DNA of 64,000 nt from Lachnospiraceae bacterium (lineage in GTDB: Bacteria > Bacillota > Clostridia > Lachnospirales > Lachnospiraceae): contig JAFQVJ010000007.1 in the NCBI GenBank assembly GCA_017408025.1, positions 1-64,000 of the forward strand, written 5' to 3'. The notes under the pieces are model-generated. The model made no database searches and was not told where the DNA came from. It worked only from the letters and a program-made list of their open reading frames with translations. Below, in pieces: positions 35,946 to 44,710 of this stretch. Each line of letters begins with the position of its first letter. Positions within the stretch are counted from its first letter, which is position 1. A program made the translations under genes and the position numbers.

Positions 35946-36590
35946 ATGGCGAGAAGAAAGAAAGAACCCCAAAACGTGCATAGAAAGGCTATTTCTACGG
36001 TGGCGGAGCAATTATTCATGAAAAAAGGAATAGAAAATACTTCAATGAATGATATTGCGAAAGAATCGGGTTATAGTAAAGCGACTTTATATGTATATTT
36101 CAAAAATAAAGAAGAACTTGTAGGTATACTGGTGTTAGAAAGTATGCAAAAATTATATGAATACATACGAATGGCATTGGAACAGAGTGATAGTACCAAA
36201 GAGCGTTATAGAGAAATCTGTCAAGCCTTAGTGAAATATCAGGAAGAATATCCGTTTTATTTCAATATGGTACTTGAAACAATAAATATTGATTTTGAGT
36301 CCACTCATTTTTTGCCTGAAGAAAAAGAGACCTTTTTGATTGGTGAGCAGATTAATGACTTGTTGGCAAATTTTCTAAAAAATGGGATAGCATCTGGTGA
36401 CATACGTTCAGATATGGATATTGTGCCAACAATATTTTCTTTTTGGGGGATGCTGTCTGGTCTCATTCAGATTGCTACAAATAAAGAAGCCTATATAGGG
36501 CAACGTATGGAGAAATCAAAAATGGAATTTCTCATGTATGGATTTGATATGTTATATGATTCTATAGCGAACGAGAGGAGAAAAGTGTGA
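35946..36590 (+). CDS. TetR/AcrR family regulator
   Basis: The 214-aa protein has the N-terminal TetR helix-turn-helix (ISTVAEQLFMKKGIENTSMN, then DIAKESGYSKATLYVYFKNK) and a helical ligand-binding domain. The start follows AAGGAGG. Its stop overlaps the ATG of the following reductase gene by one base, so it is the first gene of a three-gene operon. The perfect palindrome over the promoter indicates self-repression. The inducer is unknown; a redox-active compound would fit the genes it precedes. Confidence 0.94.
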   Translation: MARRKKEPQNVHRKAISTVAEQLFMKKGIENTSMNDIAKESGYSKATLYVYFKNKEELVGILVLESMQKLYEYIRMALEQSDSTKERYREICQALVKYQEEYPFYFNMVLETINIDFESTHFLPEEKETFLIGEQINDLLANFLKNGIASGDIRSDMDIVPTIFSFWGMLSGLIQIATNKEAYIGQRMEKSKMEFLMYGFDMLYDSIANERRKV

Positions 36591-37153
36591 TGACGAAGAA
36601 ATTGCTTGCGATATTAGGAAGTTCACATAAAAGTGGTGCAACAGGAAGTATGCTTAACTATGCTGTGGAAATCGCGAGGCAAAAAGGCTGGTCGATAGAT
36701 TACATTGATCTGTATGAGAAGAATATTGCTTATTGCAATGGTTGTCGTACTTGTATGAAAACACAAAAATGTGTACAGAGGGATGATATAGAAGAAATTG
36801 CACGTTTACTAAAAGGGTGTGATGTAGTGATTGTTGCAGCACCGGTATATTGGGCAAATGTACCAGCCATAGTCAAAAATTTGTTTGACCGACTTTTAGG
36901 GGTAGCTATAGAGGAAACAGAAACATTTCCAAAAGCAAGATTGTCAAATAAGCAAAAATATATCTTGTTTACAGCGTGTAACACACCAGCACCATTTTCT
37001 AAATTATATGGACAGAGTACAGGTGCAATTAGAGGTATGAAGGAATTTTTTAAGGCATCAGGAATGAGATTTGGAGGAAAGTGTGTATGGACAGGACAGG
37101 GTAAAAAGACCCTTTCAAAGAGGATGAAACGCAGAATTGAAAAATTTTTTTAG
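36590..37153 (+). CDS. NADPH-dependent FMN reductase / flavodoxin-fold protein
   Basis: About 187 aa starting with ATG 36590 (a GTG one codon earlier is also possible). The flavodoxin-like FMN site is seen in AILGSSHKSGATGSM and in VAAPVYWANVPAIVKNLFDR. The cysteine cluster CNGCRTCMKTQKC (C-x2-C-x2-C-x4-C) is common in the iron-sulfur-flavoprotein-like branch, although many of these do not hold a cluster. It probably transfers electrons from NAD(P)H or ferredoxin to a flavin or quinone-like acceptor. It is coupled to the TetR gene and followed by a membrane flavoprotein. Confidence 0.88.
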   Translation: MTKKLLAILGSSHKSGATGSMLNYAVEIARQKGWSIDYIDLYEKNIAYCNGCRTCMKTQKCVQRDDIEEIARLLKGCDVVIVAAPVYWANVPAIVKNLFDRLLGVAIEETETFPKARLSNKQKYILFTACNTPAPFSKLYGQSTGAIRGMKEFFKASGMRFGGKCVWTGQGKKTLSKRMKRRIEKFF

Positions 37154-37182
37154 ATTACTATTAGGATAAGGATGGTAAATAT

Positions 37183-37854
37183 ATGGGAATAGTTCTCGGA
37201 ATTTTATGTCTTGTTTGCTTTTGCATATTATCTTTAAAAGCAATAACTAAAAAATTTCATTTTGAAAAAATGGATGGACTTTTAATGCGAATACATAAGC
37301 CAGTAAGTGTGCTTTTGATTGCATTATGCGTATTACATATACTTTGGGTGGTTCCTGTACTGAAAAACAGAAGCATATTTGTGATTGTATCAGGAATAGC
37401 TAGTATGCTTATTATGATCTTGTTGATTTGCCTTATGCATATCAAAAAGGATAATCAGAAAAGAATATGGTGGCACAGAGTGTTGACTGTTCTTATGGTG
37501 ATATGTATTATAGGGCATATTGTGGCATATATTATTGATTTTAAAGAGTATCAGTATATGGTGACAAATATATCTTTTGATGATATAGATTTGGAAAATA
37601 TTAAAGATGGAGTATACGATGGCGAGTACGACGCGGGATATATCTATGCCAGAGTAGAAGTTGAAATTATAAAGGGAGAAATTATATCAATACATCTAGT
37701 AGAACATCGAAATGAGCAGGGTAAAAAGGCTGAAAGTATTCTGGAAGATGTGGTTTCAAATCAAAAAATTGATGTAGATGCAGTAAGTGGTGCAACAAAC
37801 TCTAGTAACGTTATTAAGAAGGCAATTGAAAATGCACTAAAGGAGGCACAATAA
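37183..37854 (+). CDS. Membrane FMN-binding protein with His-rich four-helix domain
   Basis: The 223-aa protein has about four membrane helices in its first 130 residues, carrying His in RIHKPV, CVLHILW, LMHIKK, WWHRVL and IGHIVAY, a pattern suited to haem b binding. A C-terminal FMN_bind domain follows (DGVYDGEYDAGYIYARVEV, then VDAVSGATNSS). The Thr of SGAT is the residue that carries covalent FMN in RnfG/NqrC-type proteins, and the domain should face outside. I infer a membrane electron path from haem to flavin. No ApbE flavin transferase is in the window. Confidence 0.82.
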   Translation: MGIVLGILCLVCFCILSLKAITKKFHFEKMDGLLMRIHKPVSVLLIALCVLHILWVVPVLKNRSIFVIVSGIASMLIMILLICLMHIKKDNQKRIWWHRVLTVLMVICIIGHIVAYIIDFKEYQYMVTNISFDDIDLENIKDGVYDGEYDAGYIYARVEVEIIKGEIISIHLVEHRNEQGKKAESILEDVVSNQKIDVDAVSGATNSSNVIKKAIENALKEAQ

Positions 37855-38042
37855 TAAAAGTAGAAATTTAATGTTATGGGGAAGAGATATAAGTCATTAA
37901 TAAAGTCACATTTTATCTTGACCTCTGTGTACCATGTAGCTAAAATAATAGAGGACATATTGCCTTTAATTGGAAATAAATATATAAGCAAAACCAATAA
38001 GAAGTCGGATAAGGTATAAATATACAAAAGTGAGGTACATAC

Positions 38043-39581
38043 ATGATTACAGTAAAAGAGTACAGAGGACATATTCGTAACTGGGAAGCACTTTGCAATG
38101 AACTCTCTATAGACTCTTCATTGGCAAGGAGAGAGCGTGAAGAGGCTATTTTAGTCAAAGCATACGAGACATGGGGATATGATATGGCGAAGCATATGCA
38201 TGGTATGTTTGCATTTGCTTTGTGGGATGATGCAACCCAAAAGTTGTTTTGCTTGAGAGACCAGTTTGGAACAAAGCCATTTTACTATTATGTGACAGCT
38301 GATGGACAGCTTCTTTACGGAACAATGATTCGTCAGATTATGGAGCAACCGGGCTTTGTGAAGGAATTGAATGAGGATATGTTGCAGATATATCTTAGTC
38401 TTACATATGGTGCAGGCGAGGATACATTTTTCAAAGGAGTGAAGAAGCTTTTGCCGGGTCGCTATATGGTATGGCAGAATGGCAAGCTTGATATAGTGAG
38501 ATACTGGACACCGGAATTTCATCCGGATGACAGCAAATCCCTTGAAGAATGGGCTGACGAGTTGCACGAGACTTTGAAGAACATTATGCCGGAGGTTAAG
38601 ACGAAGGATGAGTATGCAGAGTCGTTTTTATCTGGTGGTGTAGATTCTTCGTACGTACTTGCAATGTCTGACGTGGAAATGACAGATTCATGCGGTTATG
38701 AAGAGGAGCGTTTTGATGAATCAGGACTTGCAAAACAGACAGCGGATATCTTAAAAAGAGGTAATTCAAGATGTCTTATTACACCAGAGGCATATTTTGA
38801 TATAGTCCCTTATGTTATGTACAATATGGAACAGCCCCTTGGCGATGCATCAGCTATTGCATTTGCACTTGGTTGTAGATCTACGGCAGAGCATACGAAG
38901 ATATGTTATTCTGGTGAGGGTGCAGACGAATTTTTCGGTGGTTATAATATGTATCGCAATGCAGAGCGTTACGGTGAGAACTTAAAGACATTTTATGTGG
39001 GCAACACAAACATCATGAAGGAAGAAGAGAAGCAGAAGCTTCTTAAGAACTATAAGGAAGATGTACTTCCGATCAATCTTGTTAAGGATATGTACGAGGA
39101 AATGGAAGGCTTAGACCCATTATCGAAGATGTCCAATGTGGATATTCAGATATGGCTTGAGGGTGATATTTACCTGAATGTGGATAAAATGAGCGAGGCA
39201 GCAGGACTGGAGGTCAGAATGCCATTAACGGATACAAGAATATTCGACATTGCATCGCGTATGCCTTCTAAATATAAGGTAAATGAGGAACAGAACAAGG
39301 TTGCTCTTCGAACGGCGGCTGCAAGAGTATTGCCAGAAGAAATAGCTTTCCGCAAGAAATTAGGCTTTATCGTACCTATCCGTATATGGATGGCTGATGA
39401 GAGATACAATCAGAATGTTCAGGCTATGCTTAAGAGCGACAGCTGCGCAAAATTCTTCAATGTAGACGAGGTAAATGCTATATTTGAAGATTACATCGGT
39501 GGAAATTCTGATAATTGGAGAAAGGTATGGACAATGTATACATTCCTTGTGTGGTATGATGAATATTTTGTAAAAAGATAG
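38043..39581 (+). CDS. Asparagine synthetase homologue lacking the glutaminase cysteine
   Basis: The 512-aa product matches AsnB-type asparagine synthetases from the middle of the glutaminase domain on: HGMFAFALWDDATQKLF, RDQFGTKPFYYY, then the ATP-pyrophosphatase motif LSGGVDSSYV, GEGADEFFGGY, and DKMSEAAGLEVRMPLTD. The family normally starts with Met-Cys-Gly, the Cys being the glutaminase nucleophile, and is 590-630 aa long. Here the first 60 or so residues are missing, and no MCG-like start exists in the 180 bases upstream in any frame I checked. The start follows GTGAGG. It may use ammonia directly or act on another carboxylate. Confidence 0.85.
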   Translation: MITVKEYRGHIRNWEALCNELSIDSSLARREREEAILVKAYETWGYDMAKHMHGMFAFALWDDATQKLFCLRDQFGTKPFYYYVTADGQLLYGTMIRQIMEQPGFVKELNEDMLQIYLSLTYGAGEDTFFKGVKKLLPGRYMVWQNGKLDIVRYWTPEFHPDDSKSLEEWADELHETLKNIMPEVKTKDEYAESFLSGGVDSSYVLAMSDVEMTDSCGYEEERFDESGLAKQTADILKRGNSRCLITPEAYFDIVPYVMYNMEQPLGDASAIAFALGCRSTAEHTKICYSGEGADEFFGGYNMYRNAERYGENLKTFYVGNTNIMKEEEKQKLLKNYKEDVLPINLVKDMYEEMEGLDPLSKMSNVDIQIWLEGDIYLNVDKMSEAAGLEVRMPLTDTRIFDIASRMPSKYKVNEEQNKVALRTAAARVLPEEIAFRKKLGFIVPIRIWMADERYNQNVQAMLKSDSCAKFFNVDEVNAIFEDYIGGNSDNWRKVWTMYTFLVWYDEYFVKR

Positions 39582-39628
39582 ATGTTAGCTTAAGCCGAAA
39601 ATCTAATAAAAAGAAGGAATATTGAAAT

Positions 39629-40786
39629 ATGATATACACATATCCGGATTATTATAAAGAATTCAAGTGTATTGCAGATGAATGTAAAGATACATGTTGT
39701 GCTGGTTGGCAGATAGTAGTCGATGATGCTTCATTGAAACGTTATAAGTCAGTTAGCGCAGAACATGAGTTTAAGGAGAGATTGGACAAATCCATAGATT
39801 GGAAAGAGGAAGTATTTAAGCAGGATGAGTGTAGAAGATGCGCATTCTTAAACGAGAAGAATCTATGTGATATGTATGTCGCATTGGGAGAAGAAAGCTT
39901 ATGCCATACATGTGCAACATACCCTCGTCATATAGAAGAATTTGAGAATCTAAGAGAGGTCACATTGTCCATATCATGTCCGGAGGTTGCAAGAATCTTG
40001 CTTTGTAAGGTAGACAAGGTAACATTTTACGAAGAGGAAAATGGTGAAGAAGAGTGCTTAGATGATTATGAAGATTTCGACGATTTGATGTTTGGTATAT
40101 TGCAGGATGTTCGCCAGGTCATGATATCCATAATGCAGGATAGAACTTTGGATGTAAGATTGAGAAGTGCTATTGTATGGGAGATGGCTGATGAATTACA
40201 GGAATGTATCGATAATGGAGATGCGTTTTATTGTCAGGACGTTTTAGAAAAATATGTTGGCGATATATCCTTGAATAACAGCGTTTCAGCGCAGATTATC
40301 AAAGAAATGAAGTCAAAGCTTGATGATTTTCTGGGCAACCCAAAACAGTACTATGATACGTCACTAGGTATGTTCAAAAAGCTTTATCAGTTGGAAGTGC
40401 TGATGGAAGATTGGGAACAGCAGGTGGACGAAGCAGCGCTCATGCTCTATGGGAAGGATGAGAAGTATTACGCGTCCTTGTGCAGAGAATTTGAAGAATG
40501 GCTTAATTCTAACATGTTTTATTGGCAGGTACAGTTTGAGCAGATAGTGGTATATTTTTTATCTACATATTTATGCGGTGCAGTTTATGATGGATGGGTT
40601 GCTTCTAAGACTAAAATGTCTGTGGCAGCAGCATTTTATATCCATGAAATACTTATGTCTGTTTGGCTTAAAAATGGAAAGAAATTGGTAGAAGAAGATA
40701 TAATTAACGTAACTTATAGATATTCACGAGAGTTGGAACATTCAGATATAAATCTTGATGAGATGGAAGAATGTATGAGCCAGTGA
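39629..40786 (+). CDS. fliB: FliB-like flagellin lysine-N-methylase
   Basis: The 385-aa protein opens with YPDYYKEFKCIADECKDTCC and AGWQI, followed by further cysteines (DECRRCAFLNEKNLCDMY, LCHTCATYPRH). This cysteine-rich N-terminal domain is typical of FliB, which methylates lysines of flagellin with S-adenosylmethionine in Salmonella and occurs in many Clostridia. The cysteines probably bind an iron-sulfur cluster. No flagellar gene is near; the chemoreceptor at 10830 shows that motility is likely in this organism. It lies 47 bases after the asparagine synthetase homologue. Confidence 0.82.
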   Translation: MIYTYPDYYKEFKCIADECKDTCCAGWQIVVDDASLKRYKSVSAEHEFKERLDKSIDWKEEVFKQDECRRCAFLNEKNLCDMYVALGEESLCHTCATYPRHIEEFENLREVTLSISCPEVARILLCKVDKVTFYEEENGEEECLDDYEDFDDLMFGILQDVRQVMISIMQDRTLDVRLRSAIVWEMADELQECIDNGDAFYCQDVLEKYVGDISLNNSVSAQIIKEMKSKLDDFLGNPKQYYDTSLGMFKKLYQLEVLMEDWEQQVDEAALMLYGKDEKYYASLCREFEEWLNSNMFYWQVQFEQIVVYFLSTYLCGAVYDGWVASKTKMSVAAAFYIHEILMSVWLKNGKKLVEEDIINVTYRYSRELEHSDINLDEMEECMSQ

Positions 40787-40821
40787 GGATACAAAAACGA
40801 AGTTGAAAGGAAGAGAACATT

Positions 40822-41442
40822 ATGAATACAGAAGAGATTAAAATAAAACATAGCAAGGTAGCGTTGGTAGTTGGTATTATATTTATAGCTATTGCGGTAA
40901 TTGTGGAGATAGCTATGCTTACGGATTACATTGAAGCAGATTCGGGTAAAATCGGAGGCTTCATCATAGCATCTATATTTACAGCAGGAATTTTAGCGTT
41001 GATAGGTATTGTAGCACTGGTGGATTTTGTGAAAAATGGCAAGAGAATGAGTGATATACTTGCAAAATATGGTGAGGCAAACATTATTGCACATATCCGT
41101 CAAAATACTATTGGTTTTTTTCAGAAAAATCAGCACACAGACAAGGTGTACTTTACAGATACTTTCGTTATTGAGCCAACAACCGCAATCATTCATTATA
41201 GCGAGATAAGCTGGATGTACAAGCATACAACTAGATATAAGAATGCAGTCAGAGTTACTATAGCATTTGTATTGTTAGATGGAAGTAAATTTTTATTGTG
41301 TGATTATGCAGATGATCAGGATATAGCAAGCATTATAAGAACTTGTCAGCAGCACAATCCAAAAATTATCTTAGGATATTCAAAGGAGGCTGAGGAACAG
41401 CATAATATGAAGGTAAAGAGATTCAAAAGTGGACTTGCATAA
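40822..41442 (+). CDS. Two-helix membrane protein of unknown function
   Basis: The 206-aa protein has membrane helices at about residues 13-32 and 44-67 and a C-terminal domain (DKVYFTDTFVIEP, YSEISWMYKHTTRYKN, VLLDGSKFLLCDY) that looks like a small beta-rich PH-like fold on the cytoplasmic side. I do not recognise a named family. It lies 35 bases after the FliB-like gene, starts behind GAAAGG, and may share its transcript. Confidence 0.7.
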   Translation: MNTEEIKIKHSKVALVVGIIFIAIAVIVEIAMLTDYIEADSGKIGGFIIASIFTAGILALIGIVALVDFVKNGKRMSDILAKYGEANIIAHIRQNTIGFFQKNQHTDKVYFTDTFVIEPTTAIIHYSEISWMYKHTTRYKNAVRVTIAFVLLDGSKFLLCDYADDQDIASIIRTCQQHNPKIILGYSKEAEEQHNMKVKRFKSGLA

Positions 41443-41651
41443 AATGCTCATACACAATAGTATAAGCCATATTTATTAAGTTATGGTAATGTATACATAT
41501 TATTTGTAAATGATTATCAAAAACGGAGTGCATAATCTGTAAATGTAGTGTACAATATATACATGACGTAATGATTTTCGCAGGATTATTACATGGTAGA
41601 CAAATTGATAACTAAAGATGAACGTCTACAGACATGGGAAGGGTTGTGCAC

Positions 41652-43529
41652 ATGGATGAGAAAATTGAAGATGGTGGTACTGTAAAGCGAATTATTGATT
41701 TGCTGCATAATTCGCGTAGAAGGCAGAAAGCAAATGTTGAACAGCTCTGTGCAGGTATATGTACTAAAAGTATGCTTGGAAAGGTTGAAAACGGACAGAG
41801 AACCATCAACAGAAATTATCTAAACAGACTACTTGCAAGATTAGGTATAGATCAGAAGAAGTATGAGAAGTACTTATATTATAATGATTATGATGAATGG
41901 AAAGCAAAAAATGATATCATAAACGCAATAGAAGATGGTGAGCTACAGAAGGCGGAAAAGCTCGTGAGTAAATATGAGTTGGAATATGCAGGCGCAGGAA
42001 AGATAGAGTTGCAATTCTGCCTGTTCATGAAGATACAGATATTGCAGCATAAGGAGAACGCGGTAGATAGCAAAGAGGTTGAAAACTTATATCGAGAGGC
42101 AATGTTGCTTACTGTGCCTGGTGCCTATGAGGAAGAAACAAGCAAATTGTTGCTATCTACAGATGAATTGAATCTTGTATTGGAATGCAGAAATAGAGAG
42201 CTGGACAGTGAGGATGTATATGAAATCTATGATATTTATAAAGGCTTTATAGATTACATAAATAATTCGAGATTTGATATTAATGGCAAGGCAAAGATAT
42301 ATCCCAAGGTTGTAGTATATATGTATAATCATATAGCTGCACACATAGATAGAATTGGTGATGATGAGAAAAGTAGAATATATAAGAAATTGTTAGGGTT
42401 TTGCCAACATGCCATAGATATTTTAAGGTCAAATAATAGAGCATATTATTTGTGTGAGTTGTACCAAGCGTATATAGAAGTATTGGCATATGTTTCAGAG
42501 CATGACGGCGATGCAAAATACATAGAAACTATGAAGCAAACAAGAGAAATATTACAGACGTACATAGAACTATGTGAGAGATATGGTGTACCATATTTGA
42601 TGATTGATTGCTGTTATCTTTATAGGGAAGATGATGTATATTGTATTAATGATGTGATGCGACAGCGAAGAAAAATGCTCGGTATGACAATGACTGATTT
42701 GTGCAATAATATATGCTCGACCAGAACCTTAAGAAGATTTGAGCGCAGAGAGAGTAATGCTATAGAAGGAATAGTGGATGAGCTATTTTGGCGATTAGGA
42801 ATGTCTGCTGAATATGTAAATATGAGGATTGTAACAGACTCCCAAGAGGCGGCAGATTTGCATGAAAAATGCCGACGTGCTATCAATGCTAAGGATTTAG
42901 AGCTGGCGTCAGAAATATTAGAGAATCTAGAATGTATACTTCCAAAATGCCGTGTTAATGATCAAGCGATAATGGAGCTAAAGTGTCTAATTGATTGGTA
43001 TAAAGGAAATATGAGTTATGAGCAACATATTAATGAGCTAAAGGAAGTGATGCGTCATACAATCGATATAGATAGTATAAGTATTAGTGGTAAAAATATG
43101 CTTCTCTCATGGCTAGAAATTTCTTGCATCAATAATATAGCAATGTGTCTAAAGAAGATGAATAAATATGAAGAGGCACTGGACTATATGAGAGTGTTGA
43201 TTGAATATTTTAAGCAATTTGAAGAGCAAGGTATAGAGCGAGCCTTTATCGGTTTGTATGAGATGGTTATAAGCTTTTATGGAAGCCTTATAGGAAGTAT
43301 GGAAATGTATAAGGAATCCAACTGTATTTTTGATAAGCTGAATAAATTATTGTTGAAACTTAAGAGAACTAATATTATACATTTTAATGTATACAATATA
43401 GCATGGAATAATCAAGAAATTTGTGATAATAAAGAAGAATATTATTCAGAAATTAAAAAATGTATAAACTTATGTCAGCTTACCAAAAATAAGTTTTATG
43501 AAGCAAATTATTTAGAAAGATTAAAGTAA
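41652..43529 (+). CDS. Double-HTH, TPR-type transcription regulator (RRNPP-like)
   Basis: ATG 41652 follows GGAAGGG and is preferred over the ATG at 41634. The product of about 625 aa has a Cro/C1-type HTH near residues 10-65 (RIIDLLHNSRRRQKANVEQL, then KSMLGKVENGQRTI) and a second one near 330-390 (DVMRQRRKMLGMTMTDLC, then STRTLRRFERRES). Each is followed by helical pairs of tetratricopeptide type. HTH plus TPR is the plan of RRNPP regulators (Rap, PlcR, Rgg), which bind short secreted peptides after re-import. The two HTH domains in one chain are unusual. Its stop abuts the stop of a convergent gene for a 52-aa secreted-type peptide, which I propose as precursor of its signal. Confidence 0.82.
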   Translation: MDEKIEDGGTVKRIIDLLHNSRRRQKANVEQLCAGICTKSMLGKVENGQRTINRNYLNRLLARLGIDQKKYEKYLYYNDYDEWKAKNDIINAIEDGELQKAEKLVSKYELEYAGAGKIELQFCLFMKIQILQHKENAVDSKEVENLYREAMLLTVPGAYEEETSKLLLSTDELNLVLECRNRELDSEDVYEIYDIYKGFIDYINNSRFDINGKAKIYPKVVVYMYNHIAAHIDRIGDDEKSRIYKKLLGFCQHAIDILRSNNRAYYLCELYQAYIEVLAYVSEHDGDAKYIETMKQTREILQTYIELCERYGVPYLMIDCCYLYREDDVYCINDVMRQRRKMLGMTMTDLCNNICSTRTLRRFERRESNAIEGIVDELFWRLGMSAEYVNMRIVTDSQEAADLHEKCRRAINAKDLELASEILENLECILPKCRVNDQAIMELKCLIDWYKGNMSYEQHINELKEVMRHTIDIDSISISGKNMLLSWLEISCINNIAMCLKKMNKYEEALDYMRVLIEYFKQFEEQGIERAFIGLYEMVISFYGSLIGSMEMYKESNCIFDKLNKLLLKLKRTNIIHFNVYNIAWNNQEICDNKEEYYSEIKKCINLCQLTKNKFYEANYLERLK

Positions 43530-43688
43530 TTAATCTATTGTTGGTGGTGACTCTATGTCACCTCGGAGAGCTAAAGTTATACCTATGTTAGTATTGTTAC
43601 CTAATTTCTCAATATTTGTTATCATTCCGCCAGAGATTGAAGCTATCAGGGTTAAAATAACCATATTTTTCGAAATCTTTCTTAACAT
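43530..43688 (-). CDS. Small secreted-type peptide, candidate signalling pro-peptide
   Basis: On the minus strand an ATG at 43688 follows AGGAGG at nine bases, the best ribosome site in this region. It encodes 52 residues: a basic start MLRKISKNM, a hydrophobic core VILTLIASISGG, a spacer, and the hydrophilic C-terminus ALRGDIESPPTID. This is the form of Phr/PapR/SHP-type pro-peptides, which are exported and cut to a short C-terminal signal. The stop codon directly touches the stop of the double-HTH/TPR regulator. A promoter-like TTGACT-16-TAATAA lies at 43724-43751. I do not recognise the peptide sequence itself. Confidence 0.7.
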   Translation of the reverse strand: MLRKISKNMVILTLIASISGGMITNIEKLGNNTNIGITLALRGDIESPPTID

Positions 43689-43723
43689 TGTCAAAATCCT
43701 CCTCGTGTAGTGATGTTTCTTTT

Positions 43724-43751
43724 TTATTATCTATAAAAAAGAAAAAGTCAA
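43724..43751 (-). promoter_or_regulatory. Possible promoter of the small peptide gene
   Basis: On the minus strand TTGACT (43746-43751) and TAATAA (43724-43729) are 16 bases apart; a GATAAT overlaps with shorter spacing. It lies 36-63 bases ahead of the peptide start. Confidence 0.45.
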
Positions 43752-43753
43752 CA

Positions 43754-43804
43754 AGGGACAGGGTTGTGTGTTTTTTGAAAAAGCACACAACCCTGTCCCT
43801 TTTT
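43754..43804. terminator. Strong hairpin terminator or insulating palindrome
   Basis: AGGGACAGGGTTGTGTG and its exact reverse complement form a 17-base stem, followed on the plus strand by a T run. On the plus strand it ends transcripts coming through the regulator; on the minus strand it lies just upstream of the peptide promoter and would insulate it. Confidence 0.8.
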
Positions 43805-43970
43805 GTTGTATAGGAAATTTCTCGAAACTTTCCTATACAATAAAAATAACATGAGCACTCGCACGAGAAGTAAATGTCAGCTGAAGCTGACCGTACTCAG
43901 CTAGCAAAGAGGAGCAGATCCCTCATGAATGAGGAATTTAAAGAGTTGAAATGGATTTGTCCACTTTGTT
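43804..43970 (+). repeat. Mosaic hairpin-cassette repeat, copy B
   Basis: It begins with the hairpin TTGTATAGGAAA...TTTCCTATACAA, then GAGCACTCGCACGA, GTCAGCTGAAGCTGAC, CCTCATGAATGAGG and a closing stretch ending in TTGTCCACTTTGTT. The blocks from GAGCACTCGCACG onwards match copy C at 59826-60034 in the same order, but the CGCTCCGCTAAGG block is absent. The remaining bases to 44095 are AT-rich leader of the next gene. Confidence 0.65.
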
Positions 43971-44095
43971 AAGTGGTAAGTATATGATATAAATAGAACT
44001 GTAACGTAAGAATTATTGTAAAAAAATGGAAAGATATGTTATCATCTCCTCGGGATTACACATTTATAAAATAATTATTAAGGAGAAAATTTAAG

Positions 44096-44707
44096 ATGAA
44101 GAGATTTCTTAAGAAGGCAAATCGTGGTATTTTACTAGGCGCGTTTGCTCTCATTTCGTTGATAATCTATATCGTTGTAGATTATGTAAGTTTCAGCAAC
44201 GAAAAAACCCAGATTAAAGAAACAGTAGAAAATTACATAGGTGGCGTTTATGAGGCTTTGGAGCAGGACGATTATGAAGCTTTAAATGAACACATAAAGG
44301 CTTTATGGACAGGTGAACCTGTTATTACTACAGGATATTTTGAGGACAAGGAGAGTATGCTAACTCTTTATGAACACATTCAGGCGGACAAGCCAACTAG
44401 TGAGTATGGAGAAATCACATATTCTATAGAGGAGATGTCTATCAAAAAAAGTGGCCCAAACATGGCTTGTGTAACGGTAAGCTTTAGCACATCTATGGAG
44501 AATGGTTGTAATGCTAATCTTGTTGAACCATTCTGTTCATATACTTCTTGCTGGTTCTATACTGAAGAGGAAAACGATGCGAGATACATATATGATGTAG
44601 AGTATGAAGGCTCCATTTATCTTCGCAAGGAAGACGGAGAGTGGAAGATAGCTCAGTCAGACGTATGGAGTTTTGATTGCATGCAGTATATGAAGGAGGG
44701 TGAGTAG
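44096..44707 (+). CDS. Membrane-anchored protein of an ABC transporter operon
   Basis: The 203-aa protein has an N-terminal membrane helix (residues 11-32) and an extracytoplasmic domain of about 170 residues with the outline of an NTF2-like or lumazine-type small fold (VENYIGGVYEALEQDDYEAL, WKIAQSDVWSFD). Start follows AAGGAG. It lies three bases ahead of an ABC ATPase gene, so it is probably an accessory or sensing subunit. No family is recognised with certainty. Confidence 0.75.
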   Translation: MKRFLKKANRGILLGAFALISLIIYIVVDYVSFSNEKTQIKETVENYIGGVYEALEQDDYEALNEHIKALWTGEPVITTGYFEDKESMLTLYEHIQADKPTSEYGEITYSIEEMSIKKSGPNMACVTVSFSTSMENGCNANLVEPFCSYTSCWFYTEEENDARYIYDVEYEGSIYLRKEDGEWKIAQSDVWSFDCMQYMKEGE

Positions 44708-44710
44708 GCT

